Under the pieces are notes generated by a model, which ran no database searches, had not been told where the DNA came from, and saw only the letters and a program-made list of their open reading frames with translations. Below, one piece after another: positions 1-25,306 of a stretch of DNA of 64,000 nucleotides. Position numbers and translations under genes: made by a program. How positions within the stretch are numbered: the stretch's first letter is position 1; each line of letters starts with the position of its first letter. The DNA comes from Plumapathes pennacea (taxonomy: Eukaryota; Cnidaria; Anthozoa; Antipatharia; Myriopathidae): assembly GCA_964036295.1 (NCBI GenBank), contig OZ038466.1, positions 2,666,001 to 2,730,000 of the forward strand, in the 5' to 3' direction.

Positions 1-1
1 G

Positions 2-3000
2 ATGGCGGCCAGAGTACCCCTGTTTGCGGGTTAGCCAGATTTAAATTTCTCAGAGCTAAGTGCAGTATCAGAGTAGTTATTTTAACTCATGTGTCAGTCC
101 ATATTTGTCTCATTCCCCTTTAAATTTTGTGCTTACAGTACGGGGATCAGCCGGTATTTCCATGGTAGATGGCTACTCTTTCAAGAAACACGAGGCGTTT
201 GAGAGGTTGGTTTGTACATAATCGGAGAAATATTGTTGATCGACATTGAGAACTATGAAAATCAATCCGTTGATATGGGAAAATTTATCATCAAACAGAT
301 TTGTGTAATTTTCGTTCATCTTGTTCGCCGATTGCTCATCGATTGAGCGATTTTATTTATAAATGATAGGTTTTATGGTGACGTTTGTGTCCGTTCTTCG
401 AATATTTGGCTGGCCTCTTCATAGCTGTAGCCTGGCTAGGTAACATTAAGTATGAACTAGCCCGGATTCAGGAAACTCTAGGCCTGTTTATGGAGGGGGG
501 GGGGGGAGGGGGGGAGGGGGGGGGAGGGGGGGGTTGGGTTGGAGGCTGCAGTAGGGGAGGGGGGGGGTGAATTTTGAGAAGAGGGAACATTTTGGAATGC
601 GTTTGAAATAGGGTTGCAAATTTGTCATTGTTGCAGTGTGATTTGCCTTGATCTATGTATTAATTGAGGGCATTTTGATTTTTTTTTTTTTTTTTTGCAG
701 CGACCTCTCCCCGAGGTGCAGAGTCATGGTTTTTAGTTCTGATGGATCGCTGTTTGCATGGTGTAATTCTCAGTGGTAATAAGATATTTCTCTAATATGT
801 ACTGTCACTCACACACATATATCATGTCTTCTCATCATTTTAAATTTGCCAAGCCTTCTTTTCTTTATTAGAAATTTATTTTCTTTATTATTATTATCTA
901 GCAATATCTTTCTAGTAGCTTGGCTCTAAATTTACACACTATTATTACCTTTAATGCATTGTCACTTTCATTACAGTGTAAATGTTGTTCGTATATCAGA
1001 CGGTCAGCTCATCCAGCAGATCTCCAGACCACAGATTTGTTTTCTTGATTTTTCTCCAAAAGGAACTTATCTATCAACGTGGCAACCATATACAGGTGAC
1101 AGTAACAATATATGATTTCTTTGGCTGGAAATTGTGTGTGATTTATGTGTATGCAACGCACTCTAAATGTTATACTTGAATGTAGTGAAAAGTTGTCTTC
1201 TTTGAGTTTTTCAAACTGCAGTGTTAGAATTATGTTGTGTGAAGGCCTTGGTATTATTTGATTAAAGTGTGTTGTAAGGTTTTGAATACAACAGACCAGA
1301 CAGCATGCTGTAAAATTGTTTAAGTATCAAATTTATTCCTGGACACATTTCTGGTCTGTTTTTAGTGTCTAAGGACAGACCACAGGGGACAAATAACTTG
1401 GAGATATGGGATACCAAGTCTGGCGAACTTGTTGCTGGCTTCATCCAAAAACATCAGGACACATGGTAAGTAATTTAGTTGGAGCAACATGATCCTACCG
1501 TCAGTGTGTCTTTGTGTATGCGACAGTGAGAGAAAGAACAGAACATAGGGGATGTGTGTCCATTACATGTTACATGAAAGTCCACTCTGTATCAGTTTAT
1601 TTTATTTTATTTTTTATACTTTTTTATAGGAGGCCAAAGTGGAGTAGTGATGAAAAAGTTTGTGCTCGCTGTGTTACAAATGAAGTCCACTGCTTTCATG
1701 ATGCAAACTTTGGTAAGGGAAACATTAAGAACAGAGATTGAAGTTGGGAGTGAAAATTCTAAACCTGCAGACTTTGATCAAATGCAAAAATCCATAGTTT
1801 ATTGTACAGAACTATGCATGCCAAATATTCATCAATTTAACTTGAAATTGATGTGCAGAGAACTCTCTGTTCCACAGTGCTACTGAAATTTAGTGGACAA
1901 TTCCCCAGTAAAGGGGATTGAGCAGCTTTCTACTCATAGCTGGCTGAGTTCAATAATTGAATTATTCTAAATCTGCATGCACTTTTTTTATTTACATCCC
2001 TGTTTGTGTCATACCATATTTGGTCAAGTCCAAATAAAAGTTGTAAACTTAAACTAAACATATTTTATGCCAAGTAATATATGAATGGGTTATTTTATTT
2101 TTTTCCTTTTTTTTAAGGCTCGGTTGCCACCAAACTAAGGCTACAGGGAGTAGGGAACTTTGAGCTCTCTCCAGGTCCCCCACCATTGAAATTAGCTGCA
2201 TATGTTCCAGGAACTAAGGCAAGTTCAATAGGAATACACAGTTCATCTTTGCCTGTAGTAACATTGGAGCTATTCAAAGGATATACTGAATTTTTATAAT
2301 AATAAAAATTTTTTTCTTTACTGTCAAGGGAGCACCATCTTATGTCCGCCTCTTTCGCCATCCCATCTTTGATGGCCCAGGTGCAGTTCTTGCAAATAAG
2401 AGTTTCTTCAAGGCAGACAGAGTGACTATGAAGTGGAACAAGAAAGGTACTTTTACAGTGGAACAACAAGTGAATTCCTCAAACATTTATATCATTCTAA
2501 CAGAAAAAAAAATTTTTTTCCTCGCACCAGTTTGTCCCCCAAGTTTCAAACTCATCCACAGCCTCCCTAACCTTTGGGGCATTCTGAAACCTAGTAGCCA
2601 GTTCCCTGAAATGTGTCACTGATTGTTTTAGGTACAGCGGTTCTTGTGATGACAATAATGGATGTTGACAGCAGTGGAGCCTCATATTATGGGGAACAAG
2701 CACTACACCACTTGAGTGCAGATGGTGAAAGCAGCATGGTTCAGCTAGGTATACAAGCTTAACCCTTTCATTCCCAAGCTCAAAATGCAGATTTTCCCAA
2801 TCTTTGAAAATGTAGGACTGGGGCAATGTAGCAAGAGCTTATAGTTAAATTTCATCTGAGCAAGTTTCTCCTACTGTATGATATATATCTCTGGTAAGAG
2901 ACTGCATATGAATAGAAAATTGAAGTTGACCACTTTTGGCATTCTTTGTTGCCCACTGTTGTAAATATTGTTTAATTTTCTGTAAGTACTGCAGAAAGTA

Positions 3001-6000
3001 TATATTAATATTATCACAATATGCCACATTGACTGCACTCCCCTCAATAACTAATTATGTGCTTCTCTTTTATTGTTTGATTTGTGTACAATAAGTCATT
3101 TTTTGTAATATAGTAAAAATTCTTTTTTCTCAGCCAAAAAAGGTCCCATCTATTCTGTGGAGTGGAGCCCAAATTCAAGAGAGTTTTGTGTTGTTTATGG
3201 GTGTATCCTTTTTCTTTTATTTAGCTGTGTCATTTTAATGAACAAAGTCCACTGCTGTTGTTGTTGTTGTTGTTGTTGTTTGTTTTTTTTTTTTTTTGCT
3301 GACTGTAGTACATATACTGTAATTTTGTTTTTATCATCAGGCAAACAAGCTTAGCATGGTGATTGATGCAATGTTCAACTGTATCACCCACTTAGTATCT
3401 AGAACCAACTTATCTTAGTATCTAGAATCAACTCATTTCTTAACTCTTTGCTGAACGGATCAGTTATGCCAGCAAAAGCGACTCTGTTTGACAACAAATG
3501 TACCCCATTGTTTGACTTTGGCACAGGCCCCAGGAATGAGGTCCACTTTAATCCACATGGAAACAATATCCTTTGCACAGAGAGCATTAGTAACTTCTAA
3601 CTATTGTGTCCTGCATGTTCTACCTTGAGCTGGCTGATGAAAATCTGAGTCAGAGGATACTGTATTTCTCCATGTTCTCTGTAGTTAATCTCCTTTTGCA
3701 AATTTAATTTTTTCTCATACTTTGTATTGATGTGTAACATACAAATCATATTTCCCTGGTTTTGATGCTCCAAAATAAGATGAATAATAATCCATGCTGT
3801 TTATGTTCTTGTTGTGACTAGCTGTTCATGAAGAAATCTTGTACACTTGGTGCCTGGCTATAAATTAGGGTTATCTGCAGAATGCACTTTTGCCTTAGTA
3901 CATGGTCAATAAGCTGCAGGCTTGCAGGAATTGTTCTAGTGTCCAGTTTAGTGTACCTCAACTAAATCTACTCATTTGCTTGGCTGGCTTTGGTAATCTT
4001 CGTGGAAATATGGTACGTATGGTTCTGTACCAGATCAATTTTATTCCACAGTGTTGCTGATTTTATTAAGTCAGTTCCTTACCTCCTGTTCTCAGTCTAG
4101 TCTGTGTTGTTTTGTTAATTTTTCAAATTTCCCTTCTCCAGGAGTTATGGAGCAGAAAAGACTTTAAAGTGATTTGTAAATCTCAGGTAAGAGTGTTAAT
4201 GACTATTTTACTTCGACGATACTGCCAGTTGTTGACTGTTTATAACTTACAGTATTATAATCCGTAATCAGGTACCAGTAACTATACAGGGAATCACTGT
4301 TAATCCATGAGCTCTGTGGGGGTAATAATCGAGACGCCATCTTGTTTCTTTTAATGTTTGTCAGTCTTTTGTTGCCGAAATTTACTTTTTTAAGAGACAT
4401 TGGATTTACACATTTGTACTGCATTGATGAAGTTGAATTTTGGAGAACTAGAAACGAAACAGTATCGCGAAAGAAGAATGATGAAAATGAAATATGCACT
4501 CTGTCTCTAATAAGCACTCTCCCTTGAGGTCCCAAATTAAAATAGTGCCCCGGTCGGTTATTAGAAGCATTACATGGTACATGTAACTTTTGCAGGCCTC
4601 AGATACCACATATTTTGAATGGAGCCCAGATGGACAGCATATGTTAACAGCAACCACCGCACCCAGGCTAAGAGAGGGAAATGGGTGAGTTATTACGTTT
4701 ACCATACTCAAATGTCTTGTGTCTTCATGCCACACGGTAGTTTTTACAAGTATTTTTATTTTATTCTAAAGCAACATCAGTTGGTATATGCAGAAGTGAA
4801 GAACTTGCTCCAGTTGTGCACTAATAGTTTGCCCATTTTTCAGGTACAAACTCTGGCACTACACAGGTAGCCTGCTACAAGAAGCCCAAACTGGAGAAAT
4901 ATGGCAGGTATTGCACAACCACCATTCATGATTATGAGTTCACTATACAAAAATATGGTGTGAGATTTCAGTATTAATATCCCGAGTCCCGCGACGGTAA
5001 TAATCCAGACGCTATCTCGTATTTAATGTTCGTCAGTCTGTCGTTTGGCCACCTCGATCTTACCATTTAAAGACTGGTGGAAAGTCCGTGCCAATCACAA
5101 CAATATTGTATTTTGAGCAACAAAGATACACGTACGTAGTTCGACTGCAGCATAGGCTGGAGTGGAGTAATCGTGGCTTCTAATTTAATAATATATGTGT
5201 CGAAGATCGACTGTCCAAAAATCGATAAGTCACGAATAGCCCTTGTTCAGAAATTCGGCATTAAAGAATTATAGGGAAAAGCGACGTTTGGAGTTTCTTT
5301 TGAAAGCTCCCATCACTGCCTTGCGCACTGAATTGAATTATGGCGCTAAACAAAGCCTAATGTTACAATGTCTTGAAAACGGAGACTTTAGTATACGGCT
5401 CACAAAGTGGGTGCACATGAAAACGAAACGAACGAGGCTTCGAAAACGGAGTGTCTTGAAAACGCATCAGTGTGTGGACGTTGCATGAACTAAAGTGAAC
5501 TGGTAATACGCCGATTATTAGAAGATGAGCGAGCTTTCAGTGGCCATGCTGCTTTGATTTGTTTTAGCGCGGAGAGGTTTGGTCGCGCAATTTGAATACG
5601 CGACATTTTTTGGCTTGCATATCCGCAATTATTATTGTATTTCTAGTCAATGTTGTTATTATATTATCGACACTTTGTCCAGGTCAAATGGCAGAACTTT
5701 GCGGATGGTGAATTCCAAGAACAACCAGTAGTATGTCAACCTGCTTCACCTGTCAAATTACCAGCAGAGAAAGGTGAGCCTTCTGGTATGGCTGTTAATC
5801 AGCTCTATGGGATAAACCGTGATAAAGTTACAATGGAAAATCAGTTCTACAGAGAACTAGATTGACTGCGTCGGCGTGAAGAAATACGTATAACTTGTAT
5901 CGACTGAGTATCAATATGTGAAAGTTGGACGCCGTGAAAGAATTTGAAGCTGACGCGAGCGCTATAGCCCTTCGCCTGAGCAAGTAGCAATTTTTGACTT

Positions 6001-7517
6001 AAAGTAATTTAAAATCATACAAATTCACTAAAATTCTCAATGGTGAGCATCAATTAAGTAGCATACACGCATGGTTTTATATTGGAGTGCCGATATGCAT
6101 TTTTACCTTTCCTATCCAGCAAAGGCAACTGCCTACAGACCACCCCAAATGAGAGGAAAACCAACACCTGCCTTTAAACTGGTGAGTAAAGAACTCCTTC
6201 CTCTGTTCTTCGATAAGGGTTCTTATGAGGCGGAATGAGGTTCTGCATTTAGGGATTTAGTATAGATTCCCATGCACAACAGCTGATGTGTTGCAAGCGT
6301 GTACATTTGGTCGCTTGATGTTGAATATGGTTGGTTAATGGAGTGGTACTAATGACTTCATGCGCTTACAACGTCATGTGAGTCACTTCTCTTACATACA
6401 ATGCAATGCATCTGATATATAAATGTTCCTTTTTCTTGTGCTTTGGGGGCCTGTTCAACGAAACTGTGATGCTAAATTCCTGGCTGTTGTATCTTCATCC
6501 TGTTTTTCAAATTTCGAAGCATGAGGATGAACCTGCCCAAAACCAGGTGAAGACAGGACAGCCTATGTCAAAGTCTGCTTCCAAGAACCAGAAGAAACGA
6601 GAAGCAAAAGCAAGAGCAAAGCAAGACACGGTACCACAGCGATTTCTCCCTTTTGTTATGATCTGATTAAATTAACTTGCTTCCGAATTACTGGACGAGT
6701 TCAGCAAAATCTTGTATTCTCAGTGGGGAGTAAATCCCGATAACAAAGGCAAGAGTTATTTTTTACTATTCTTTGTCCCATCCTGAAGTTCAATGTTTTT
6801 GTACCAGGGGCAAAGTGAAGACAAACAAGCTGCAATCCTTGCTGCTAAACAGATCCTTGGCGGTGGGTCAGCACCTACAGCAGTGGTTCCAGGAGACAAC
6901 GAGAAACGACTTAGAAACTTGAAAAAGGTATGACGTATTGACGACCAAGTATGGAGGTGAATTTTTATGTGATCGCGAAAAAAAAATTTTTTTTTCAAAC
7001 TGATAACGACCGTACGGGTTTAAATAAGAGGCGAAGGAGAAGTTCTGCATTGACCAAAGCTTGTGTTTGTCAACTCCTGTAACAAGAAAATTAATATTCT
7101 ATTTGTATTACAGAAACTAAGGCAGATCGAGGAACTTAAAGAGCAGCAAAAAGCAGGAAAAGTTTTAGAAAAAAATCAGGTGAGACGGCGGTTTGTATTG
7201 TGTATGACAACCTAAGTTAGAAAACATGTATTACTATCTTTAATTCCAGCCCTTGGCCTGCATGTCCAACACATTTTTTAAAGTCAATCTAGTTCTCTTT
7301 AGAGCTGGTTTTACATTAAATTGTTTTTAGCTTGTTTGGGTTTGAATAGCCTGAAACGTCAGTCATTTGAGGGTCGAGAAGACGACTGACATATTAGGCT
7401 AGGTTTTAAGTCAAGCATTCTGTCTTCACACTGGACAATTATTTTCTGCAGCTGGAAAAGCTCAAGTCGGAGACTGCTTTGCTAGAGGAGATTCAAAGTC
7501 TGGACTTGGCGAGCTGA
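2..7517 (+). CDS. EIF2A: Eukaryotic translation initiation factor 2A (eIF2A), complete CDS in 21 exons
   Basis: Exons: 2-29, 139-205, 701-775, 977-1095, 1366-1465, 1630-1712, 2118-2218, 2329-2446, 2632-2748, 3134-3202, 3464-3565, 3972-4012, 4142-4186, 4596-4684, 4844-4907, 5683-5773, 6120-6181, 6520-6630, 6808-6927, 7114-7179, 7452-7517; total 1734 nt, 577 residues (human 585). The ATG lies at base 2, so the promoter is outside. The order matches eIF2A throughout: RGSAGISMVDG start, FSSDGSLFAW, LSTWQPYT, ARCVTNEVHCF, GASYYGEQALH, FGTGPRNEV, LAGFGNLRG, WSPDGQHMLTA, then a Lys-rich tail (SKNQKKREAKA) and a C-terminal coiled coil ending near LEKNQLEKLKSETALLEE. The family folds as a beta-propeller and delivers initiator tRNA to the 40S subunit in alternative or stress initiation, in the cytosol. 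Oddities: one GC-AG intron and two adjacent U12-type introns. Identification is firm. Confidence 0.97.
2219..2328 (+). other. GC-AG intron 7 of EIF2A
   Basis: The exon ends AAG and is followed by GCAAGT; the next exon begins GGAGCACC after CAAG. Reading frame and family conservation (VPGTK/GAPSYVRL) need the junction here. Using the GT four bases later would break the frame. Confidence 0.85.
3203..3463 (+). other. U12-type GT-AG intron 10 of EIF2A
   Basis: The donor GTATCCTTT (3203-3211) is the exact minor-spliceosome 5' splice site. A branch motif TTCTTAAC (3437-3444) has its adenosine at 3443, 20 nt before the AG at 3463. The frame (GGG T|TT ATG, giving G-F-M as in other eIF2A proteins) demands this donor rather than the GT two bases earlier. 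Confidence 0.85.
3566..3971 (+). other. U12-type AT-AC intron 11 of EIF2A
   Basis: The donor ATATCCTTT (3566-3574) is the textbook AT-AC minor-spliceosome donor. The intron ends CTAC at 3971, with a branch-like ACCTCAAC (3955-3962) whose adenosine is 10 nt from the end. The join A|TC ATT TGC gives HGNIICLAGFGNLRG, matching the conserved eIF2A segment. No GT-AG alternative keeps the frame; reading through meets a stop within a few codons. Confidence 0.85.
4321..5062 (+). repeat. Pair of dispersed repeat copies in EIF2A introns
   Basis: About 70 bp beginning GTAATAATCGAGACGC at 4321-4395 recurs, diverged, at 4996-5062. Both continue with a TTAATGTT(T/C)GTCAGTCT stretch. The family is not identified; it looks like a decayed interspersed element. 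Confidence 0.45.
5866..5990 (-). repeat. Dispersed repeat, copy A (minus orientation)
   Basis: The reverse complement matches 24400-24530, sharing the segments GAAGGGCTA, TTCTTTCACGGCGTCCA, TCACA, CAGTCGAT and CACGCCGACGC. A third copy is at 39765-39895. The shape (GAAGGGCT...CTCG...GTCAGC) resembles the 3' tail of a Penelope-like or SINE-type retroelement; that assignment is inference. Confidence 0.6.
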
Positions 7518-7630
7518 GGCTGTTCCCCACCAATGAAAAACAACATGACAAAATTAGTGCTAAACCCGGCAGGACGGAGGACAAAAGACAATTTGTGCAT
7601 AGTTGTGCAGTTCCTGTGTCAAGCAGCTTA

Positions 7631-7636
7631 AATAAA
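7631..7636 (+). promoter_or_regulatory. Polyadenylation signal AATAAA of EIF2A
   Basis: A canonical AATAAA lies 114 bp after the EIF2A stop codon, followed by a T/G-rich stretch, so the 3' UTR is probably about 140 nt. Confidence 0.7.
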
Positions 7637-8489
7637 TGTGACTTCTATCAAAACGGTGTTTTGTAATAATTTGTGCTGCACTTTTTGAATTTTTATTTTT
7701 TTCCGCGTCCTCTTCACTAGCGCTCCAATGTCGCCGCGGTATGCCCTGGTTGTGTTGAGTTCAGTATAGTTGTACTGCGACGTTTAGTGAATCGGTCGGA
7801 GGCAGAGTCGAGACTGACAAAAGTAACATCGTACAGTACGTTAATTTCGTTCAACCTATGATCTTCCCCTTTCCCGCCTTTTTCTCCGCGTGTTTCCGTG
7901 GGCCGGCGACCGGCGCGGGCTCTGCGCAGCTTCGGGGCTGAAGAGAATAGTGTCACTCCAGTCCAGAATTCATTATTCCGTTTCACAAAATCTTCATTAT
8001 TCCAGGGAATTGTTATTTTCGATGATTATTACAAAGGAACCGAGGAAGAAAAATATCTAGAGAAATCCGATCACCGTATTTTATGGGGTCGGTCATTTAT
8101 TCAAAAATGTCGTCCGTTATTCTTACGATTATTCCAACGCAGCTGTTTTTGAACTCGGGAGCGCATACATGTGGGAGGCCTTTGTGGTACACATGTGAAC
8201 GTCAGATTGATCACAGAGTAAAGATCGCAGTTCTCTGAGCAGCTGGGATTAGTGGCATAGAATACATTTCTGCTGTGTCATAAATCCCATAAATTTGTCA
8301 TGTCAGTTCCCGCTCATTGTAGTGTCACGTGATTTCGCATTCGCTGGCAGTGATTCAGCATATCTGCTTCGGTCTTCTGTCTTGCAGGTCTTGATCGAGG
8401 CAATTGCGTTGTTGGCAATATCCTTGGGGTTGTGTTGCTTGCAGGAGTCGTTTTCTGCAACGTCTGCTTGGAGCTAAGCGCCAGAAAGT

Positions 8490-8539
8490 TAAACGGTGGC
8501 GGATTCGATGATCGCGGGTGTCAATATTTCACCACCGAG
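8490..8539 (+). other. Possible 5'-UTR exon of the SH3-ABCC gene
   Basis: ACCGAG|GTAAAT at 8539/8540 is a good donor, and TTTATAG at 9539-9545 is the nearest acceptor before the ATG at 9580. Their pairing is a guess, and the 5' limit is not defined. Confidence 0.25.
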
Positions 8540-9169
8540 GTAAATTATGTTACTTTTGACTGTACCCCTGGTTTTGCCTAATGCACCGAGCTTTCGGTCG
8601 AATCGTCATCACAACTTTATAAAAGTGTTTATTCTCTAACCGAAAACAGCACAAGTAGTGTACTATTAATCAGGAACTGTAGCTATTGTACATGATCATG
8701 CAACACACCCTTGATCAACAACAAATGTATAAACTCCAACAAAGCGATCAACGGTTCATTAAAACTCCAGTATTACACTTGATAGTCGGACCAGTTTGTG
8801 TCTTGTGACGGTTGATGTTTTTGGACAGTCTCGAACACCTCTTGTGCGAAAATCGTGGAGTTTTGCGTGCACCATATTGTCACGCAAATTTGATATGTTT
8901 TGCATGACAGGTTTATAATTTTCAAGACATGGCTTCCAGTCGGCTTTGTTGCTTTTATTAATCCGCTGCAAAGGATATTTACATTCTAAATGCCAAGAAT
9001 CTATTCTTTCTGTGCAAAAACAAATGCCGTTTGTGTCGTTTTTGGCTTGATTTTATTTTTTAATTAAATTGTTCGAGGCACACCGCGATGCGCCGGAAAC
9101 ATATTTTAATTTTAAAGATTCAGTTTCAAGTGTCGAATGATCAGGAGATATTAAGCAGTGAGAAGATAA

Positions 9170-9297
9170 GTTTGTGCAGCAAACTTACGCAGTGTATAGT
9201 CGTTTGTGCAGCAAGCTTACGAAGTGTATAGTCGTTTGTGCAGCAAACTTACGCAGTGTATAGTCGTTTGTGCAGCAAGCTTACGAAGTGTATAGTC
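9170..9297. repeat. 32-bp tandem repeat, four copies in A-B-A-B order
   Basis: Four units beginning GTTTGTGCAGCAA and ending GTGTATAGTC. Units 1 and 3 carry AACTTACGCAG; units 2 and 4 carry GCTTACGAAG. This shows the last amplification step copied a 64-bp dimer. Confidence 0.9.
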
Positions 9298-9579
9298 GGG
9301 AATACCAACCATCAACAGCAATAAAACAGCGAAAGTTTGATAACGTCCATTGTTCAGGTAACGCCCAAGACTGAGCTCACAGAATAATTTACAGCCTTTT
9401 AGTACATGTCTACCTCATGTGCAATTGTATTTTTACAATGCATGAGCAAAGATGCAACTAACTCCCCCCCCCCCCCCCCCCCCCTCCTCTCTCTCTCCTT
9501 CTCGGCCCCTCCCTCTCAGGTGTAATTTTGACCTATAATTTATAGGAACACTGAAGGTTGATCTAGTCAAGTTGCAAGC

Positions 9580-23177
<13,598 letters not shown>

Positions 23178-23904
23178 GAGGAAACTCACATCCACCTCGG
23201 AGACTGGGACGAGCCGAGTCAGGGGTATGGGTATGAGTAAACCCATGCCCCATCTAAACTGATTAACGACTGTTTATTGTTTGCGAGTACTCGTTTCTTT
23301 AGTTCAAAGTTTTGAGACACATCTTAGAGTGGTTCTTATCTAACCCACGAGGCTACCCTCGAATGCTCGATATTGCGTGAGGTAAATTTAACTCGGGAGT
23401 CAAACTTCAAGAGAGTACAAGTGCCAGCTCTGGAAGGGTTCTGCTTATTTTTGCTGCGATAGTTGCAAGGGTCAGTCAGAAATTGCAGTTTTCCCTGTAC
23501 GAAAGAACACGCTTCTCTCGTTCGCTACGAAATATAAGTTGTGGCACAAGTAGTGTTTATCTATTTGTAGTTAGGACTTTGCAAGTCTTCCTGAAGTGTA
23601 TACGTGTGTATTGGAAATATTTAGGTATATTATAGTCATTTTAATGTACACCCCTCCATATAGACGCCTTGTCTGGCGTATAAAGACTTCAAATATGAAA
23701 TGTCTTTTATTGTTCTACCACATTTGTCTCTCTTCAATTTCCCCTGTCACTGCCTTAAAGAAAAGCCACTTTTTGAAGCTGATTTTACATAATTCCACCT
23801 CAACAGTTCAGTTGCTTTAGACTTTGTTCTAATAGTAAGAACTCGGCCCATCAGATCGAGCTTTTGCTCAAGTCAGTTTTGGGAAAGAACGCAAAGCTCA
23901 AAAG

Positions 23905-23910
23905 AATAAA
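23905..23910 (+). promoter_or_regulatory. Candidate polyadenylation signal of the SH3-ABCC gene
   Basis: AATAAA about 730 bp after the stop codon is the first exact hexamer on this strand that I see. A long 3' UTR would be implied; unverified. Confidence 0.35.
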
Positions 23911-24014
23911 AAGAAAACGAATAATAAGTTCTAATTAACCTCCATTGCCTGTCGCCATCGGCTTTTGCGAAGTTTTGCCTCGCATGGAGCAAGAGGACAA
24001 GCTTACTTGCTTAG

Positions 24015-24110
24015 CGCCATCAGACCCAATGACGTCACGTTCCTATTTCGAACGCCAGACCGGAAGTTTTCTGAGTCAGACCTAATGACGTCACGTTCCT
24101 ATTTCAAACG
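24015..24110. repeat. Tandem pair of about 56-bp units, each with a TGACGTCA palindrome
   Basis: CAGACC(C/T)AATGACGTCACG followed by TTCCTATTTC(G/A)AACGCC occurs twice, with TGACGTCA at 24030-24037 and 24086-24093. The octamer is the full CREB/ATF site, but no promoter is evident here, so function is uncertain. Confidence 0.6.
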
Positions 24111-24399
24111 CCGGATCGTTTCGTACGGGACAGCATATCTTACAGTGGTAGAGGATGTGCTGCAATGACTTTCCTTTGTCTAATATTCTGTAGAATTATT
24201 GTGTATTTATAATGCATTTTTCCAGTTTCACTCACAGGAACTTGTAATAGTTCCAATATACTGGGTAGTATAGTGTTAAGTTAAGGGTTAGAGTTTCCTG
24301 GCATGGGATTTTGTGCGTTTGTACTTGCAATAATTGAGAACTTCTGAGAAGTATAATGTAATTTACAGGTACTTGAGAAGTATGTATGAGTGTTTTGCT

Positions 24400-24530
24400 C
24401 AGACGAAGGGCTAGAGCTCGAAACGTCAGCTACAAATTCTTTCACGGCGTCCAGCTTTCACACATCGACCCTTAGTCGATTCACTGTTATACGTATTTCT
24501 CCACGCCGACGCGATCAATCGTTCTCTTTC
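24400..24530 (+). repeat. Dispersed repeat, copy B
   Basis: Direct orientation of the family at 5866-5990 (inverted) and 39765-39895: GAAGGGCTA, CTCGAAACGTCAGC, TTCTTTCACGGCGTCCA, CACACATC, CACGCCGACGCGATCAATC. Copies A and B are close, C is more diverged. Confidence 0.65.
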
Positions 24531-24677
24531 TGAACAAACTAATTAACTCCTAATTAACAAACTTTACGTAAAATTGCTCTTTATTTACATGGATTTGCAT
24601 CTAGCTGAGTGGAGAAACCTTCCCTGGATGAAAAACCTCCACTTCCGAATTTACTTTCTAAACTAGTGTCGTGATGT

Positions 24678-25306
24678 AGGACCAGACACAAATATCCGGA
24701 TATTTTTTGAGATGTTTAGAGGTTTTTGGAATATTTAGATAACTTCGAGGTATTTAGAAAAAAGTATATTTTGGGAGATATTTAAAATAGTCTTTCAGTC
24801 TTTATGCAACCTAGGCTTTATTTTCTTAACCTGTTTTATTCAGTTGGTGCCACCAGTAATCTAATTCAGCGGTTTCCTCCTTCAACCATTACTGCCATAA
24901 CCCGCATTCTGGTTTATATGCATGATAAGTCACTGATGTACATGTTGCTAAATGCTTATTCTTAGATGCAACAAAACAGCAGAAAACGTAAACGACGTTC
25001 ATGTTTGACTTCTTTATCTTTACCGCATGTGGTCATAACCTGCTATGCAGGCAGAGCCGGACGCTAGTGATCCTGTGGCGTGTATTTCATCGATTTAGTG
25101 ACCATAATTATAAATCAAGTTGTTGTTGTGATTGGGTTACTGTCATTTTTATAAGCAAAAAAGGGAGATAATTATAAAATTCTTCGAGATATTTAGAAAA
25201 ATTTTCAGGATATCTAGAATGATTTTTTGAGATATTTAGAGCTTTTTGCGGGAATTTCTGGAAAGATATTTAGGCGGTTTTACGTGATATTTGTGTCTGA
25301 TCGTAG
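24678..25306. mobile_element. Non-autonomous hAT-like element (629 bp) with 8-bp target duplication
   Basis: CGTGATGT flanks both sides (24670-24677 and 25307-25314). The ends are inverted: ACCAGACACAAATATCC on the left, GATATTTGTGTCTGAT on the right. Subterminal GAGATATTTAGA-like motifs recur near both ends, as is common for hAT elements. There is no transposase frame. The 8-bp duplication favours hAT. Confidence 0.8.

Larger units (their letters stand above)
7518..9545. other. Intergenic and putative 5'-UTR-intron region between EIF2A and the SH3-ABCC gene
   Basis: No convincing coding exon. It contains the EIF2A poly(A) site, a possible non-coding first exon of the downstream transporter (ending at 8539), a 32-bp tandem repeat (9170-9297) and a C-run (9464-9484) just before the transporter's coding exon. 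No membrane-spanning open frame is seen, which matters because a TMD0 would be expected here. Confidence 0.5.

Noticed and set aside
3200..3210. U2-type donor at 3201 (GG|GTGTAT)
   Set aside because: It would leave phase 2, while the next exon (TT ATG CCA) needs phase 1. The GTATCCTTT donor at 3203 fits frame, protein conservation and branch point.
7898..8152. 84-codon frame after EIF2A
   Set aside because: No domain, no codon or splice support; it overlaps reverse-strand frames of similar length by chance.
23965..24168. 67-codon frame with repeated DVTFLFRT/NDVT-like stretches
   Set aside because: The repetition reflects the 56-bp TGACGTCA tandem duplication; there is no other coding evidence.
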